Below, piece after piece: positions 42,989 through 52,978 of a DNA stretch of 64,000 nucleotides. Under the pieces are notes generated by a model, which ran no database searches, was not told the origin of the DNA, and was given only the letters and a program-made list of their open reading frames with translations. Both the position numbers and the translations under genes were made by a program. The stretch's first letter is position 1. Every line of letters starts with the position of its first letter. Source of the stretch: Hominiventricola filiformis (GTDB lineage Bacteria > Bacillota > Clostridia > Lachnospirales > Lachnospiraceae); assembly GCF_020686965.1 (NCBI RefSeq), contig NZ_JAJEPS010000004.1, positions 1 to 64,000 of the forward strand, given 5' to 3'.

Positions 42989-43738
42989 TTAATATTTATG
43001 TACTTCAAGAATTTCTTCCGCTCTTCTTACTTCTTCTTCCGTCGGTGTCGGCACTCCATTCAGTGAGTATGTTATTCCTAACTTTTTCCATTTGAACAAA
43101 CCAAGGGTATGATAAGGAAGAACTTCCACTCTTTTGAGTGTTGGAAGAGACCGCTCCAGATCCCGGAGTGCCAGAAGGTCGTCTTCCGAATCTGTCAGTC
43201 CGGGTACCAGTACATGGCGGATCCACATAGATTTTCCATGGTCAGCCAGATAATGGGCCATGGCAAGGATATTGTCATTGGGCTGTCCCGTCAGTTCCTT
43301 ATGAATCTTTCCATCCACCGCCTTAATATCAAGCAAAAAAAGATCGGTGAGATTCATGAGCCGGTCAAATTTTTCCAGATATTCCGGATCCATGGAAAAT
43401 GGATTGCCGGAGGTATCCAGTGCTGTGTTTATCTTTTTTTCTTTTGCCAAGCAGAAAAATTCCGTTACAAAGTCTAACTGGAGAAGAGGCTCACCGCCGC
43501 TGACGGTAAGCCCCCCATCTTTTCCCCAGTAATTCCGGTAACGGTACACTTTATGAAACATTTCTTCTGCTGTGGAATCTTCGCCTCCCTGCATGCTCCA
43601 AGTCTCCGGATTGTGGCAGTATCTGCAGCGCATATGGCAGCCCTGCAGAAATACCACGCACCGGACTCCCGGACCATCTACCAGTCCAAATGTTTCCAGA
43701 GAATGAATCTTTCCGGTGATTACGGTATGCTCATTCAT
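42989..43738 (-). CDS. pflA: Pyruvate formate-lyase activating enzyme
   Basis: About 249 residues. Radical SAM enzyme that installs the glycyl radical on PflB. The cluster motif is CHMRCRYC in VVFLQGCHMRCRYCHNPETW, with GGLTVSGGEPLLQ later. No strong ribosome site is seen before ATG 43738, which is only a few nt after the pflB stop, so translation may be coupled. Confidence 0.95.
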   Translation of the reverse strand: MNEHTVITGKIHSLETFGLVDGPGVRCVVFLQGCHMRCRYCHNPETWSMQGGEDSTAEEMFHKVYRYRNYWGKDGGLTVSGGEPLLQLDFVTEFFCLAKEKKINTALDTSGNPFSMDPEYLEKFDRLMNLTDLFLLDIKAVDGKIHKELTGQPNDNILAMAHYLADHGKSMWIRHVLVPGLTDSEDDLLALRDLERSLPTLKRVEVLPYHTLGLFKWKKLGITYSLNGVPTPTEEEVRRAEEILEVHKY

Positions 43739-43744
43739 AGCCAA

Positions 43745-45997
43745 TTACATGCTCTTGTGGCAGGTTCTGGAGATCACATCCATCTGCTGCTCTCTTGTCA
43801 GATCGATAAATTTCACTGCATATCCAGATACACGGATAGTGAAGTTTGCGTACTCCTCTTTCTCCGGATGCTCCATCGCATCGATCAGTTTCTCGGTTCC
43901 AAATACATTGACATTGAGGTGATGTGCGCCCTGATCGAAGTATCCGTCCATCACCTGTACCAGATTCTTGATTCTCTCATCCTCACTGTGTCCCAGTGCA
44001 TCCGGATTGATGGTCTGGGTATTGGAAATACCATCCAGTGCCCACTCATAGGGAAGTTTTGCAACGGAGTTGAGGGAAGCCAGAAGTCCACTCTTCTCAG
44101 CACCATAGCTCGGGTTTGCTCCCGGAGACAGCGGCTCGCCTGCTTTTCTTCCGTCCGGCATGCTTCCGGTTGCCTTACCATAGACTACGTTGGAAGTAAT
44201 GGTCAAGATAGAGGTGGTTGCCTCGGAATTTCTGTAGGTATGATGCTTTTTGATCTTGTCAAGGAATGTCTTCAGAAGCCATACAGCGATGTCATCTGCT
44301 CTGTCATCATCGTTACCATATCTTGGAAAGTCTCCCTCGGTGATATAATCGACTACGATACCTGTCTCATCACGAACGGTTTTTACTTTTGCATATTTGA
44401 TGGCACTTAAGGAGTCTACTACATGGGAGAATCCTGCAATACCGGTTGCGAAGGTTCTTCTCACATCAGTATCAATGAGGGCCATCTCAGCTGCTTCATA
44501 GTAATATTTGTCATGCATATACTGGATCAGGTTCAGTACATTTACGTAAAGGCCTGCCAGCCAGTCCATCATCTTGTCGTATTTTGCAATGACTTCATCG
44601 TAATCCAGATACTCGGAAGTGATCGGTTTATAGGCCGGTCCAACCTGCTCTCTGGTCTTTACGTCTACACCACCGTTTACGGCATACAGAAGGCATTTTG
44701 CCAGATTTGCTCTTGCTCCGAAGAACTGCATCTCTTTACCGGTCTGGGTTGCAGACACACAGCAGCAGATGGAGTAATCATCACCCCATACCGGCTTCAT
44801 CACATCATCATTCTCATACTGTACAGAACTGGTGCGGATAGAGATATCAGCTGCAAATTTCTTGAAGTTCTGCGGCAGCGCGGAGGAATACAATACGGTC
44901 AGGTTCGGCTCAGGGCTCGGTCCCATATTGACCAGCGTATGCAGGAAACGATAGTCATTCTTGGTAACCATGGAACGTCCATCTACACCGATACCAGCCA
45001 CCTCCAGAGTTGCCCATACCGGGTCGCCGGAGAACAACTGATTATAGGACGGAATTCTTGCGAATTTTACCATACGAAGCTTCATAACAAAATGGTCGAT
45101 GAGCTCCTGGGCCTCTTTCTCAGTGAGGCTGCCATTTTCCAGATCTCTCTGAATATAGATATCAAGGAAGGTAGATACGCGACCAACACTCATAGCTGCA
45201 CCGTTCTGGGTTTTCACAGCTGCCAGATATCCAAAATACAGCCACTGTACTGCTTCTTTTGCATTCTTGGCAGGCTGGGAAATATCAAAGCCGTAGATTT
45301 CAGCCATCTTCTTCATCTGACCAAGTGCCTGATACTGTCTGCTGATCTCTTCTCTCTGACGGATCACATCATCAGTCATGGTTCCATCTCCGCAGTTCGC
45401 GAAATCTTCTGCCTTCTTCTCCATCAGAAAATCAATTCCGTACAGAGCCACACGACGGTAGTCACCGACGATACGTCCTCTTCCGTAGGTATCCGGAAGT
45501 CCGGTAATGATCTTGTTGTGACGTGCTTTCTTCATCTCCGGAGTATAAGCATCGAAGACGCCCTGATTATGAGTTCTGCAGTACTCGGTAAAGATTTTGT
45601 GTAGCTCTGGATCCGGCTCGTAGCCATTGGTCTGGCATGCCTGCTCGGCCATCTTGATTCCTCCAAAGGGCATAAATGCTCTCTTCAGTGGTTTGTCTGT
45701 CTGAAGTCCTACGACCTGCTCAAGATCTTTGGTCTCTTCACTGATATATCCTGCTCCATGGGATGTGATGCCGGATACAATATGAGTATCCATATCCAGA
45801 ATGCCGCCTTTTGCACGCTCTTCTTTCTGCAGTCCCTGCAGAATTCCCCATAATTTGTCAGTTGCCTCTGTAGGTCCCTCCAGGAAGGATTCGTCTCCCT
45901 CATACGGGGTATAGTTTTTCTGGATGAAATCTCTTACATTGATCTCTTCTTTCCAGATGCGGCCTTCAAATCCGCCCCACTGTTCAAAATTTTTCAT
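43745..45997 (-). CDS. pflB: Formate acetyltransferase (pyruvate formate-lyase)
   Basis: 750 residues. Converts pyruvate and CoA to acetyl-CoA and formate anaerobically. The active-site Cys pair lies in DDYSICCCVSATQTGKEM, which has an extra Cys before the pair. The glycyl-radical Gly is about residue 725 in TIRVSGYAVKF, close to the C-terminus as expected. AGGAGG precedes the ATG. It forms an operon with pflA downstream; the LysR gene upstream is a separate unit. Confidence 0.97.
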   Translation of the reverse strand: MKNFEQWGGFEGRIWKEEINVRDFIQKNYTPYEGDESFLEGPTEATDKLWGILQGLQKEERAKGGILDMDTHIVSGITSHGAGYISEETKDLEQVVGLQTDKPLKRAFMPFGGIKMAEQACQTNGYEPDPELHKIFTEYCRTHNQGVFDAYTPEMKKARHNKIITGLPDTYGRGRIVGDYRRVALYGIDFLMEKKAEDFANCGDGTMTDDVIRQREEISRQYQALGQMKKMAEIYGFDISQPAKNAKEAVQWLYFGYLAAVKTQNGAAMSVGRVSTFLDIYIQRDLENGSLTEKEAQELIDHFVMKLRMVKFARIPSYNQLFSGDPVWATLEVAGIGVDGRSMVTKNDYRFLHTLVNMGPSPEPNLTVLYSSALPQNFKKFAADISIRTSSVQYENDDVMKPVWGDDYSICCCVSATQTGKEMQFFGARANLAKCLLYAVNGGVDVKTREQVGPAYKPITSEYLDYDEVIAKYDKMMDWLAGLYVNVLNLIQYMHDKYYYEAAEMALIDTDVRRTFATGIAGFSHVVDSLSAIKYAKVKTVRDETGIVVDYITEGDFPRYGNDDDRADDIAVWLLKTFLDKIKKHHTYRNSEATTSILTITSNVVYGKATGSMPDGRKAGEPLSPGANPSYGAEKSGLLASLNSVAKLPYEWALDGISNTQTINPDALGHSEDERIKNLVQVMDGYFDQGAHHLNVNVFGTEKLIDAMEHPEKEEYANFTIRVSGYAVKFIDLTREQQMDVISRTCHKSM

Positions 45998-46052
45998 CTA
46001 TGAACCTCCTTGTGATAAATAATTAGCGTAGTATAACTTTCAAGACGCTGTT

Positions 46053-46080
46053 ATTATATCATGGCCCATAGGAAATACAA
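46053..46080 (-). promoter_or_regulatory. pflB promoter
   Basis: Minus strand TTGTAT (46080-46075), 16 bp, TATAAT (46058-46053). Confidence 0.6.
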
Positions 46081-46135
46081 GAAAAAGTGTCTTTCACGCA
46101 AAAATTTCTCAATATCTGCAAGATCTGGTAGTTTG

Positions 46136-46996
46136 TTAAAATTTTAACCGCACATAAGACACAAACTTTCTTGCTGCAAAGGGCATCGTATTCCAATCTT
46201 TCCACACCAGTGCCACCGGACGTTCCATCCGCTCTTTTACCGGGCGGACGGCAAGCCCTGCTTCGAATCCTTCCAGCACTCTTTTATACATGGCAGAGAC
46301 TCCAAGGCTCTGTCGTACCATAGCTAAAATAGAGTAATCGTCGTATACTTTGTACTCAATTTTCGGATGCAGCCCCGCCCGCCGAAAAGCCTGCTCAGGT
46401 ACGCTGTACTCTCCTTCATCCAGAAGAATGAAAGGTTCCTGCTCAAGATCTTTTAGTGAAATGACTTGCTTTCCGGTCAGTGGATGTCCTTTTGGCAGTA
46501 CGGCCGCCATTTCATCCTTATATAAAATACTGGTTTCCAGCCCTGGCACTGCTTCTGCATTGGCAAATCCAAAATCCACGCTTCCGTTTCTTACCCACTG
46601 GGCAATACTGGTATATTCCCCCTGTTGAAGAATAAATCGCACTTCCGGATATTGTTTCTTAAATTCCATCATCAGTCTTGGCAGGAAGGTACGGCTGACA
46701 CTGGTAAAAGTTCCAATTCGAATGGCGCTGTTGGTAAGTCCCTTCATTTCCTCTTCTTTTCGTTCCAGATTCTTTTCCGCCTGATAGATCTGCTGAAAAT
46801 ACGGAAGATACTGCTCACCGTCTGCGGTCAGTCCAATTCCATCCTTTTTCCGGTCAATGAGCACCGTTTCTGTCTCCTGTTCCAAAGTCCGAACTGCCTG
46901 ACTGACGGCACTCTGAGAATATCCCAGTTCTTCTGCTGTCTTTGTGAAACTGCCATTTTCCATTACTTTGCAAAATATTTCATATCTGGATAACAT
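46136..46996 (-). CDS. LysR family transcriptional regulator
   Basis: About 286 residues. HTH in MENGSFTKTAEELGYSQSAV, then SQAVRTLEQETET; effector domain with IRIGTFTSVSRTFLPRLMME and GLETSILYKDEMAAVLPKGH. ATG 46996 has GAGGTGA upstream, and the open frame to 47044 is an extension into the promoter. It is divergent to azlCD, its probable target. Confidence 0.92.
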   Translation of the reverse strand: MLSRYEIFCKVMENGSFTKTAEELGYSQSAVSQAVRTLEQETETVLIDRKKDGIGLTADGEQYLPYFQQIYQAEKNLERKEEEMKGLTNSAIRIGTFTSVSRTFLPRLMMEFKKQYPEVRFILQQGEYTSIAQWVRNGSVDFGFANAEAVPGLETSILYKDEMAAVLPKGHPLTGKQVISLKDLEQEPFILLDEGEYSVPEQAFRRAGLHPKIEYKVYDDYSILAMVRQSLGVSAMYKRVLEGFEAGLAVRPVKERMERPVALVWKDWNTMPFAARKFVSYVRLKF

Positions 46997-47044
46997 GTTG
47001 TTCACCTCATCACTTTTTCTTATGTATTCATCATAATCATTCAT

Positions 47045-47073
47045 TTTACTTATGTAAAGAAGACTGCTAAAAT
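47045..47073 (+). promoter_or_regulatory. azlC promoter overlapped by a LysR-type box
   Basis: TTTACT (47045-47050), 17 bp, TAAAAT (47068-47073). The -35 is part of the palindrome TTTAC-TTAT-GTAAA (47045-47058), which fits the T-N11-A rule. A second copy of CTTATGTA lies about 30 bp upstream. Confidence 0.55.
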
Positions 47074-47116
47074 ATTGCTCAGAAAATAAATCTGATTCTT
47101 GGGAGGAATCCGTGTT

Positions 47117-47845
47117 ATGAGTAAATCAAATGCAAAGATATTCCAGGAGGGAATGAAGGATGCCATCCCCATAGGACTTGGATATTTTGCAGTGGCTTTT
47201 TCACTGGGTATTGCCGCAAGAAACGCGGGCATGAATGCAGTTCAGGGATTTTTGCTCAGCTTTCTGAATAATGCGTCTGCCGGAGAATATGCCGGAATTA
47301 CCGTGATCGCAGCCAATGCTTCCTACATAGAAATTGCTGTCGTTACATTGATTGCCAATGCCCGGTATCTTCTCATGAGCTGCGCCATGGGACAGCGTCT
47401 GAAACCCGGGCTTTCCTTCGGGCACCGGCTTTTAATGGGTTACGATATTACCGATGAGCTCTTTGGCATCGCCATTGCCCGTCCCGGCTATCTGGAACCT
47501 TTCTATACCTACGGCGCCATGCTGACCGCCATTCCCTGCTGGGCAACCGGAACGGCCTGCGGTATCATTGCCGGAAATATCATGCCGGCCCGTGTTGTGA
47601 GTGCATTAAGTGTTTCTCTGTTTGGCATGTTCCTGGCAATCATCATTCCTCCGGCAAAAAAGGATAAGGTCGTTGCAGCACTGATCATTTTGGCATTTGC
47701 TGCAAGTTACGCCTCCTCCTGTCTCCCGCTGATCTCTTCCATCTCCGAAGGCACCAGAACCATTATCCTGACTGTAATACTGTCTGCCGGAGCAGCTTAT
47801 TTCTTCCCGATCCATACCGAAGGAGGTCCTGAACATGACGCATAA
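47117..47845 (+). CDS. azlC: AzlC family branched-chain amino acid exporter, large subunit
   Basis: About 242 residues, six or more helices. DAIPIGLGYFAVAFSLGIAA and NNASAGEYAGITVIAA correspond to the conserved first helices, followed by LIANARYLLMSCAMGQRL. With AzlD it exports branched-chain amino acids or related compounds. ATG 47117 follows GGGAGG. This pair is intact, in contrast with the decayed one at 27270-27952, and belongs to a different AzlC subgroup by sequence. Confidence 0.9.
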   Translation: MSKSNAKIFQEGMKDAIPIGLGYFAVAFSLGIAARNAGMNAVQGFLLSFLNNASAGEYAGITVIAANASYIEIAVVTLIANARYLLMSCAMGQRLKPGLSFGHRLLMGYDITDELFGIAIARPGYLEPFYTYGAMLTAIPCWATGTACGIIAGNIMPARVVSALSVSLFGMFLAIIIPPAKKDKVVAALIILAFAASYASSCLPLISSISEGTRTIILTVILSAGAAYFFPIHTEGGPEHDA

Positions 47846-48140
47846 TATGTATGTTTACATTTTTATCACCGGAGCCGTATCTTACCTGATCCGCGTACTT
47901 CCGCTGACCCTGATCCGAAAACCAATTGAAAATAAGTTTCTTCAGTCGTTTTTGTACTATGTACCTTATGTAACACTTGCAGTAATGACATTCCCTGCCA
48001 TTATCCACGCCACCCAGTCTCCCATCTCCGGTGCACTGGCACTGCTGATTGGTATCATCGCTGCTTATGCAGGTGCTGGACTTTTACCGGTAGCTGTCAT
48101 CTGCTGCGCCGTGGTATTTGGTATTGAGTTTTTTCTGTAG
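47835..48140 (+). CDS. azlD: AzlD family exporter, small subunit
   Basis: 101 residues with four helices and the family motif SYLIRVLPLTLI near the N-terminus, later YYVPYVTLAVMTFPAI. It overlaps azlC by 11 nt, as expected for subunits made together. Confidence 0.9.
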   Translation: MTHNMYVYIFITGAVSYLIRVLPLTLIRKPIENKFLQSFLYYVPYVTLAVMTFPAIIHATQSPISGALALLIGIIAAYAGAGLLPVAVICCAVVFGIEFFL

Positions 48141-48229
48141 TTCGTCTGATGCTCTTTTTCATTTACTTTCCGACTCCAATCATGTATCATAGATACATTG
48201 AGTTTATGAATGCGAGGGACAAGTAACAA

Positions 48230-49552
48230 ATGAAAAAAAGAGATTCTTTTAACAATAAATGGGGATTTATTCTGGCCTGTATCGGCTCTGCCGTGGGTAT
48301 GGGCAATATCTGGATGTTTCCAACCAGAGTCTCCATGTACGGAGGCGGTTCCTATCTGCTTCCGTATTTTCTTTTTGTGGCACTGATCAGTTTTACCGGA
48401 GTCATCGGCGAAATGAGTTTTGGGAGAGCAGCCCGCTCCGGTCCTGTAGATGCATTTGGTTATGCGTGTGAAATCAAAGGGCACCGCAGTACAGGAGAAC
48501 TTCTTGGATATATTCCTGTACTCGGCGCCCTTGCCATGGCTATCGGCTATACTGTTGTCATGGGATGGATTCTAAAATATATGGTTGGTTCCTTCACCGG
48601 AGCTACTCTGGCGCCATCTGACGCAGATGGATTCGGAGCAGAATTCGGGCAGATGGCCGGTTCTTTTGGAAATAATGGCTGGCAGATTGTTGCGCTGCTC
48701 ATTGGCATGATCATCCTGATGTTTGGTATCGGTCAGGGTATCGAGAAAGCCAACCGGATCATGATGCCGGTTTTCTTTATTCTGTTCGCCATTCTCGGAA
48801 TCTATGTAGCATTCCAGCCAGGTGCTATCGACGGTTACCGGTATATTTTCCGAATTGATCCGGTTATATTAGCAAACCCGAAAACCTGGATTTTTGCTCT
48901 CGGACAGGCCTTTTTTTCTTTATCTGTCGCTGGAAATGGTACACTGATCTATGGCTCTTACCTCTCTGACAAGGAGGATATTCCGGCGGCTGCCGGACGT
49001 GTTGCCCTGTTTGATACCATTGCAGCTCTTCTTGCAGCCATTGTTATCATTCCGGCTATGGCAACCATCGGTGCACAGCTTGACCAGGGTGGACCCGGAC
49101 TGATGTTCATCTATCTGCCGGCTTTGTTTAAATCTATGCCCTGTGGTCATCTGATTGCCATGATCTTCTTTGTGGCTGTCTTTTCCGCCGGGCTGTCCTC
49201 ACTCATTAACTTGTATGAAGCGCCCATTGCAACCATCCAGGAAAAGCTTCACCTTGGAAGAAAGACTTCCTGTACTCTGATTGCTGTATTTTCACTGATT
49301 GTTTCCATCTGCATTCAGGGCATCGTATCCGACTGGATGGATGTGCTGTCCATCTATATCTGCCCTCTTGGCGCCGGACTTGCCGGAATCATGTTCTTCT
49401 GGATCTGTGGAAAGACATATGTAGAAACACAAGTAAACAAAGGAAGGGACAAACCCTTTACCGATCTGTTTCTTCCTGTCTGCAAATATATTTACTGTCC
49501 GCTATGTGTACTTGTACTGATACTGGGAATTTTACTTGGAGGAATTGGTTGA
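48230..49552 (+). CDS. Sodium-dependent transporter, NSS (SNF) family
   Basis: 440 residues, about 11 helices. The sodium-site motif in helix 1 is GSAVGMGNIWMFP; many NSS proteins have Arg where Met stands (WRFP), so the outer-gate Arg seems absent or substituted. GQAFFSLSVAGNGTLIYGSY is the helix-6 region. Substrate is probably an amino acid. The ribosome site GAGGG is a little far from the ATG. The MATE gene follows within five nt. Confidence 0.92.
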   Translation: MKKRDSFNNKWGFILACIGSAVGMGNIWMFPTRVSMYGGGSYLLPYFLFVALISFTGVIGEMSFGRAARSGPVDAFGYACEIKGHRSTGELLGYIPVLGALAMAIGYTVVMGWILKYMVGSFTGATLAPSDADGFGAEFGQMAGSFGNNGWQIVALLIGMIILMFGIGQGIEKANRIMMPVFFILFAILGIYVAFQPGAIDGYRYIFRIDPVILANPKTWIFALGQAFFSLSVAGNGTLIYGSYLSDKEDIPAAAGRVALFDTIAALLAAIVIIPAMATIGAQLDQGGPGLMFIYLPALFKSMPCGHLIAMIFFVAVFSAGLSSLINLYEAPIATIQEKLHLGRKTSCTLIAVFSLIVSICIQGIVSDWMDVLSIYICPLGAGLAGIMFFWICGKTYVETQVNKGRDKPFTDLFLPVCKYIYCPLCVLVLILGILLGGIG

Positions 49553-49556
49553 TCCC

Positions 49557-50915
49557 ATGAGTCGAACAAATGATCTTGGGCGGGATGAAATTCCCCGTCT
49601 GGTAGTAAAGCTGGCCATCCCTACGATGCTGGCGCAGCTGGTAAATGTCTTATATTCCATTGTAGACCGAATGTATATTGGAACCGGTGTCGGCGATCTG
49701 GCACTGGCCGGTGTCGGCATCTGTGCGCCGATTGTTACACTTCTGGCATCCTTCGGCTCCATGGTCGGTCAGGGCGGCGCCCCCATCATGGCTATGAAAA
49801 TGGGAAGCGGCAATGAAAAAGAAGCCCGTCAGGTACTGAACAACGGATTTTTAATGCTTCTGATTCTGTCTGCCGTACTGACCAGCGGATTCCTGCTCAG
49901 TAAAAATACGCTGCTCATGTGGTTTGGCGCCAGTGATGCAACCTTTTCCTATGCCAATACCTATGTGACGATTTATACTGCCGGAACCTTCTTCGCATTA
50001 ATCTCCGGCGGCATGAACAGCTTTCTCATTGCCCAGGGATTTTCCGGCCTAGGCATGGCAACAGTCGTCATCGGCGCGATCCTGAATATTCTTCTGGATC
50101 CGCTTTTCATCTTTGTCTTCCATATGGGCGTTGCCGGAGCTGCCATTGCGACGGTCATTTCCCAGATCGTCTCCTGTCTCTTTGTACTTGACTGCCTGTT
50201 CAGCAAACGGATGCCGGTACGACTTGGCTGGGGCGATTTTCATGTAAGCGTCATGAAACGAATTGTCACCTTTGGTTTCTCCCCGTTCCTGATTCTTGCC
50301 AGTGACAGCATTCTGCTCATTGTGCTGAACACCGTGCTGCAGCGTTACGGCGGTCCGGGTGAGGGTGATACGCTGGTCACCTGTGCAACCATTGTACAGA
50401 GTTATCTTCTGCTCATCACTATGCCCATGGGCGGCATTACTCTCGGCAGCCAGCCGGTGGTCAGCTTTAACTATGGAAAAGGTGATGCAGAGAGAATCAA
50501 AAAAGCGATTCTGTGCATCACCGGACTGTGCGTTACTTTCTGTATTCTAATGACCATTGTGACCTGGACCGTATCCCCTGTCTATGTACAGCTTTTCACG
50601 GAGGATCCTGTGATTCTGAGCCGTTCCGTTATCTATATTAAGCGGTTCACCTTCATGATTATCCCGCTGGCCGTACAGTATCCGCTGGTGGACGAGACCA
50701 CCGCCCTCGGCAAAGTGAAGCTGGCACTCTTCTGCTCTGCTTTCCGGAAATTTGTGTTCCTCACCGGGCTCATCCTTCTGCCTGCCCTGCTCACCGCAGA
50801 TGCTGCCTTCTTCTCAGAACCGGTGGCCGATGTGGTGTCCGCCACCATGACCAGCTGCCTGTTCTTTCATTTCTTTCCGAAAATACTGAAAGAGCGGGAG
50901 AAAATTACGATTTAA
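49557..50915 (+). CDS. MATE family efflux transporter
   Basis: About 452 residues, 12 predicted helices in two halves (VVKLAIPTMLAQLVNVLYSI, VDRMYIGTGVGDLALAGVGI; VSFNYGKGDAERIKKA in the second half). Exports cationic compounds using a cation gradient. ATG 49557 is used here; GGAGG is 14 nt upstream, and TTG codons at 49536 or 49545 are alternatives. It probably shares a transcript with the NSS gene and converges on cyuA with a 4-nt overlap. Confidence 0.92.
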   Translation: MSRTNDLGRDEIPRLVVKLAIPTMLAQLVNVLYSIVDRMYIGTGVGDLALAGVGICAPIVTLLASFGSMVGQGGAPIMAMKMGSGNEKEARQVLNNGFLMLLILSAVLTSGFLLSKNTLLMWFGASDATFSYANTYVTIYTAGTFFALISGGMNSFLIAQGFSGLGMATVVIGAILNILLDPLFIFVFHMGVAGAAIATVISQIVSCLFVLDCLFSKRMPVRLGWGDFHVSVMKRIVTFGFSPFLILASDSILLIVLNTVLQRYGGPGEGDTLVTCATIVQSYLLLITMPMGGITLGSQPVVSFNYGKGDAERIKKAILCITGLCVTFCILMTIVTWTVSPVYVQLFTEDPVILSRSVIYIKRFTFMIIPLAVQYPLVDETTALGKVKLALFCSAFRKFVFLTGLILLPALLTADAAFFSEPVADVVSATMTSCLFFHFFPKILKEREKITI

Positions 50916-52189
50916 CATCCAATCATAATCTTAATGATCTCCTGATTGGTCTCTTTCATTCCATCTTTTGCAAGGCGGCCTACGTTCTGGATATTGGCTT
51001 CCACACCTGCGCCAACCAGGCCGTCTCCTGCATGAAATTCCTGTCCGCACATGTACATATCATATCCCATGATGCCTGCTTCTACTGCGGTTGCAATCTT
51101 GGCAGCACAGGAAGCTTTTGCGCCGTCACAGACAATACCGGATACAATGGCAAGGGCATTGACTACTGTATGAATCAGCACTTTGTAATCTCCGCCTTTT
51201 AAGTAGGAAATACCAGCTCCGGCGCCTACGCCTGCACTGATGGCACCGCAGAATGCGGAAAGTCTTCCGATAGGCGTCTTCTGATGAATTGCCGTCAGGT
51301 TGGACAGTGCCAGGGCACGGTACATCTTCTCTTCGGATACACCCAGTTCTCTTGCAAAGATAACAACCGGCACAGATGCGGTGATACCCTGATTACCGCT
51401 TCCTGAATTGATGACAACCGGCATCTCACAGCCGTTCATACGGGCATCAGATCCGGCGGCAGCCATGGCTCGGGCATGGTTGGCAGTCGTATGTTCCTGG
51501 GTTTTCCAGATGACTTTTCCGATATTAGCACCGTAATCATTGGTCATACCTTCTTCTGCAATGGCCATATTCATACGAAGCTGCGGCTCCAGTATCGGTT
51601 TTACATCTTCTACATCTACGGTATTGATAAACTCCCAGATATGCTCCATATCCAGAAGACTCCGGTCCGTCAGGTTATTCTCCTCTTCTCCCGATACTGG
51701 AATATTTTCAAGGATCTCTCCGTTTTTCTCAATTCTTACAATATTAGTATGGTAATTAGCAATTCGCACCTTTGCAGAATCTGCGCCTGCATGAACGGTT
51801 ACTTCAATATCAAAAGTAATACCGCTTTCCAGATGTTCCACTGTAATAGGGGTCTGTTCCAGGAACTGTTTGATTTCCTCAACCTGTTCCTCTTTCACAT
51901 AGGAGATTACTTCCAGTTTCTTTTCCGCATCCCCTGCCACAATTCCTGCCGCCGCTGCCGCAGGAATGCCTTTCAGATGTCCGGTATGCGGCACGATCAC
52001 AGATTTTACATTTTTGATAATACTTCCACTGGCTGCCACTTCTACTTTATCCGGCAGTACTCCCAGTGTCTTTCTCGCTACTGCCGCCGCATAGGCCAGT
52101 GCAATCGGCTCGGTACATCCCATTGCCGGTACCAGTTCTTCTTTTAAAATCTGTACGTATGCTCTGTATCTCAAATCTGTTTTTTTCAT
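50912..52189 (-). CDS. cyuA: L-cysteine desulfidase / serine dehydratase-like protein (UPF0597, CyuA type)
   Basis: 425 residues, related to the alpha subunit of iron-sulfur serine dehydratase and to archaeal cysteine desulfidase, which yields pyruvate, ammonia and sulfide. Motifs: PAMGCTEPIALAYAAAVARK with the first Cys ligand, VVINSGSGNQGITASVPVV, GRLSAFCGAISAGVGAGAGI and VCDGAKASCAAKIATAVEAG. It complements the serine dehydratase found elsewhere in the window. The desulfidase role rests on homology; other thiol or serine substrates are possible. Confidence 0.88.
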   Translation of the reverse strand: MKKTDLRYRAYVQILKEELVPAMGCTEPIALAYAAAVARKTLGVLPDKVEVAASGSIIKNVKSVIVPHTGHLKGIPAAAAAGIVAGDAEKKLEVISYVKEEQVEEIKQFLEQTPITVEHLESGITFDIEVTVHAGADSAKVRIANYHTNIVRIEKNGEILENIPVSGEEENNLTDRSLLDMEHIWEFINTVDVEDVKPILEPQLRMNMAIAEEGMTNDYGANIGKVIWKTQEHTTANHARAMAAAGSDARMNGCEMPVVINSGSGNQGITASVPVVIFARELGVSEEKMYRALALSNLTAIHQKTPIGRLSAFCGAISAGVGAGAGISYLKGGDYKVLIHTVVNALAIVSGIVCDGAKASCAAKIATAVEAGIMGYDMYMCGQEFHAGDGLVGAGVEANIQNVGRLAKDGMKETNQEIIKIMIGC

Positions 52190-52213
52190 TTTTCATCCCC
52201 GCTTTAAATTATT

Positions 52214-52238
52214 ATGGGGCGATCAAAGATCACCCCAT
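52214..52238 (-). terminator. Stem-loop after truA
   Basis: ATGGGGCGATC (52214-52224) and GATCACCCCAT (52228-52238) form a hairpin with a 3-nt loop and one mismatch. An AT-rich but T-poor tract follows, so it is a moderate terminator. Confidence 0.55.
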
Positions 52239-52242
52239 ATAT

Positions 52243-52977
52243 CTAATATTCCACGCTCTCCAGCGTCAGTCCTTCCGGCGGCATAAGCCGTCCGGCTTTT
52301 GTGCGCTCCTGCCCTTCCAGTATCTCCGTCATTTCTTCCGGTTTCCGAAGCCCCAGTCCCACTTCCACCAACGTACCGGTCAGAATGCGGACCATATGAT
52401 AAAGGAATCCATCTCCGGTATAAGAAATGCGGATCTCCTGTCCCATCTTTCCGATCTCGATCTTCTCAATGGTACGCACGGTAGACTTCTTGAACTTCTT
52501 CAGGGAACAGAACGCCCGATAGTCGTGAGTTCCGCATAGAAGAGTTGCCGCCTGTTCCATGGCATCAAGATCCAGCGGTTTCTGGATCCATGTGGTAAAT
52601 CTTCTGCGGAATACATTTCTGACCGGTGCATTCCAGATCCGGTAGACATAGGTCTTCCGCACGGCATTCAGTCTCGCATGAAACCGGGGAGCAGCCTCCT
52701 TCACGGTCAGAACAGCAATATCTTCCGGCAGATATTCATTCATATATCGGCAGATCTCCTCGGGTGATTCTTTCGTCTTACACCGAAAACTGATAACCTG
52801 TCCGGCGGCATGAACCCCTGCGTCCGTTCTTCCGGAACCATTCACTTCCACCGGCTCTCCTGCCATCTTCGTGAGCAATGTTTCCAGCTTGCCCTGTATC
52901 GTATTATCCGTATTTCCCTGGGTCTGCCATCCACGATAGCGTGTCCCATCATACTGCAAAACTGCCTTATAATTCAT
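52243..52977 (-). CDS. truA: tRNA pseudouridine synthase A
   Basis: 244 residues. Modifies U38-40 of tRNA anticodon stems. The start YKAVLQYDGTRYRGWQTQGN and the catalytic Asp in NGSGRTDAGVHAAGQVISF are clear, and DGFLYHMVRILTGTLVEVGL is the C-terminal block. It begins two nt after the DUF362 stop. Confidence 0.96.
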   Translation of the reverse strand: MNYKAVLQYDGTRYRGWQTQGNTDNTIQGKLETLLTKMAGEPVEVNGSGRTDAGVHAAGQVISFRCKTKESPEEICRYMNEYLPEDIAVLTVKEAAPRFHARLNAVRKTYVYRIWNAPVRNVFRRRFTTWIQKPLDLDAMEQAATLLCGTHDYRAFCSLKKFKKSTVRTIEKIEIGKMGQEIRISYTGDGFLYHMVRILTGTLVEVGLGLRKPEEMTEILEGQERTKAGRLMPPEGLTLESVEY

Positions 52978-52978
52978 C

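Noticed and set aside
44423..45604. 393-codon plus-strand frame opposite pflB
   Set aside because: Shadow of a highly expressed gene with strong codon bias; no ribosome site or family.
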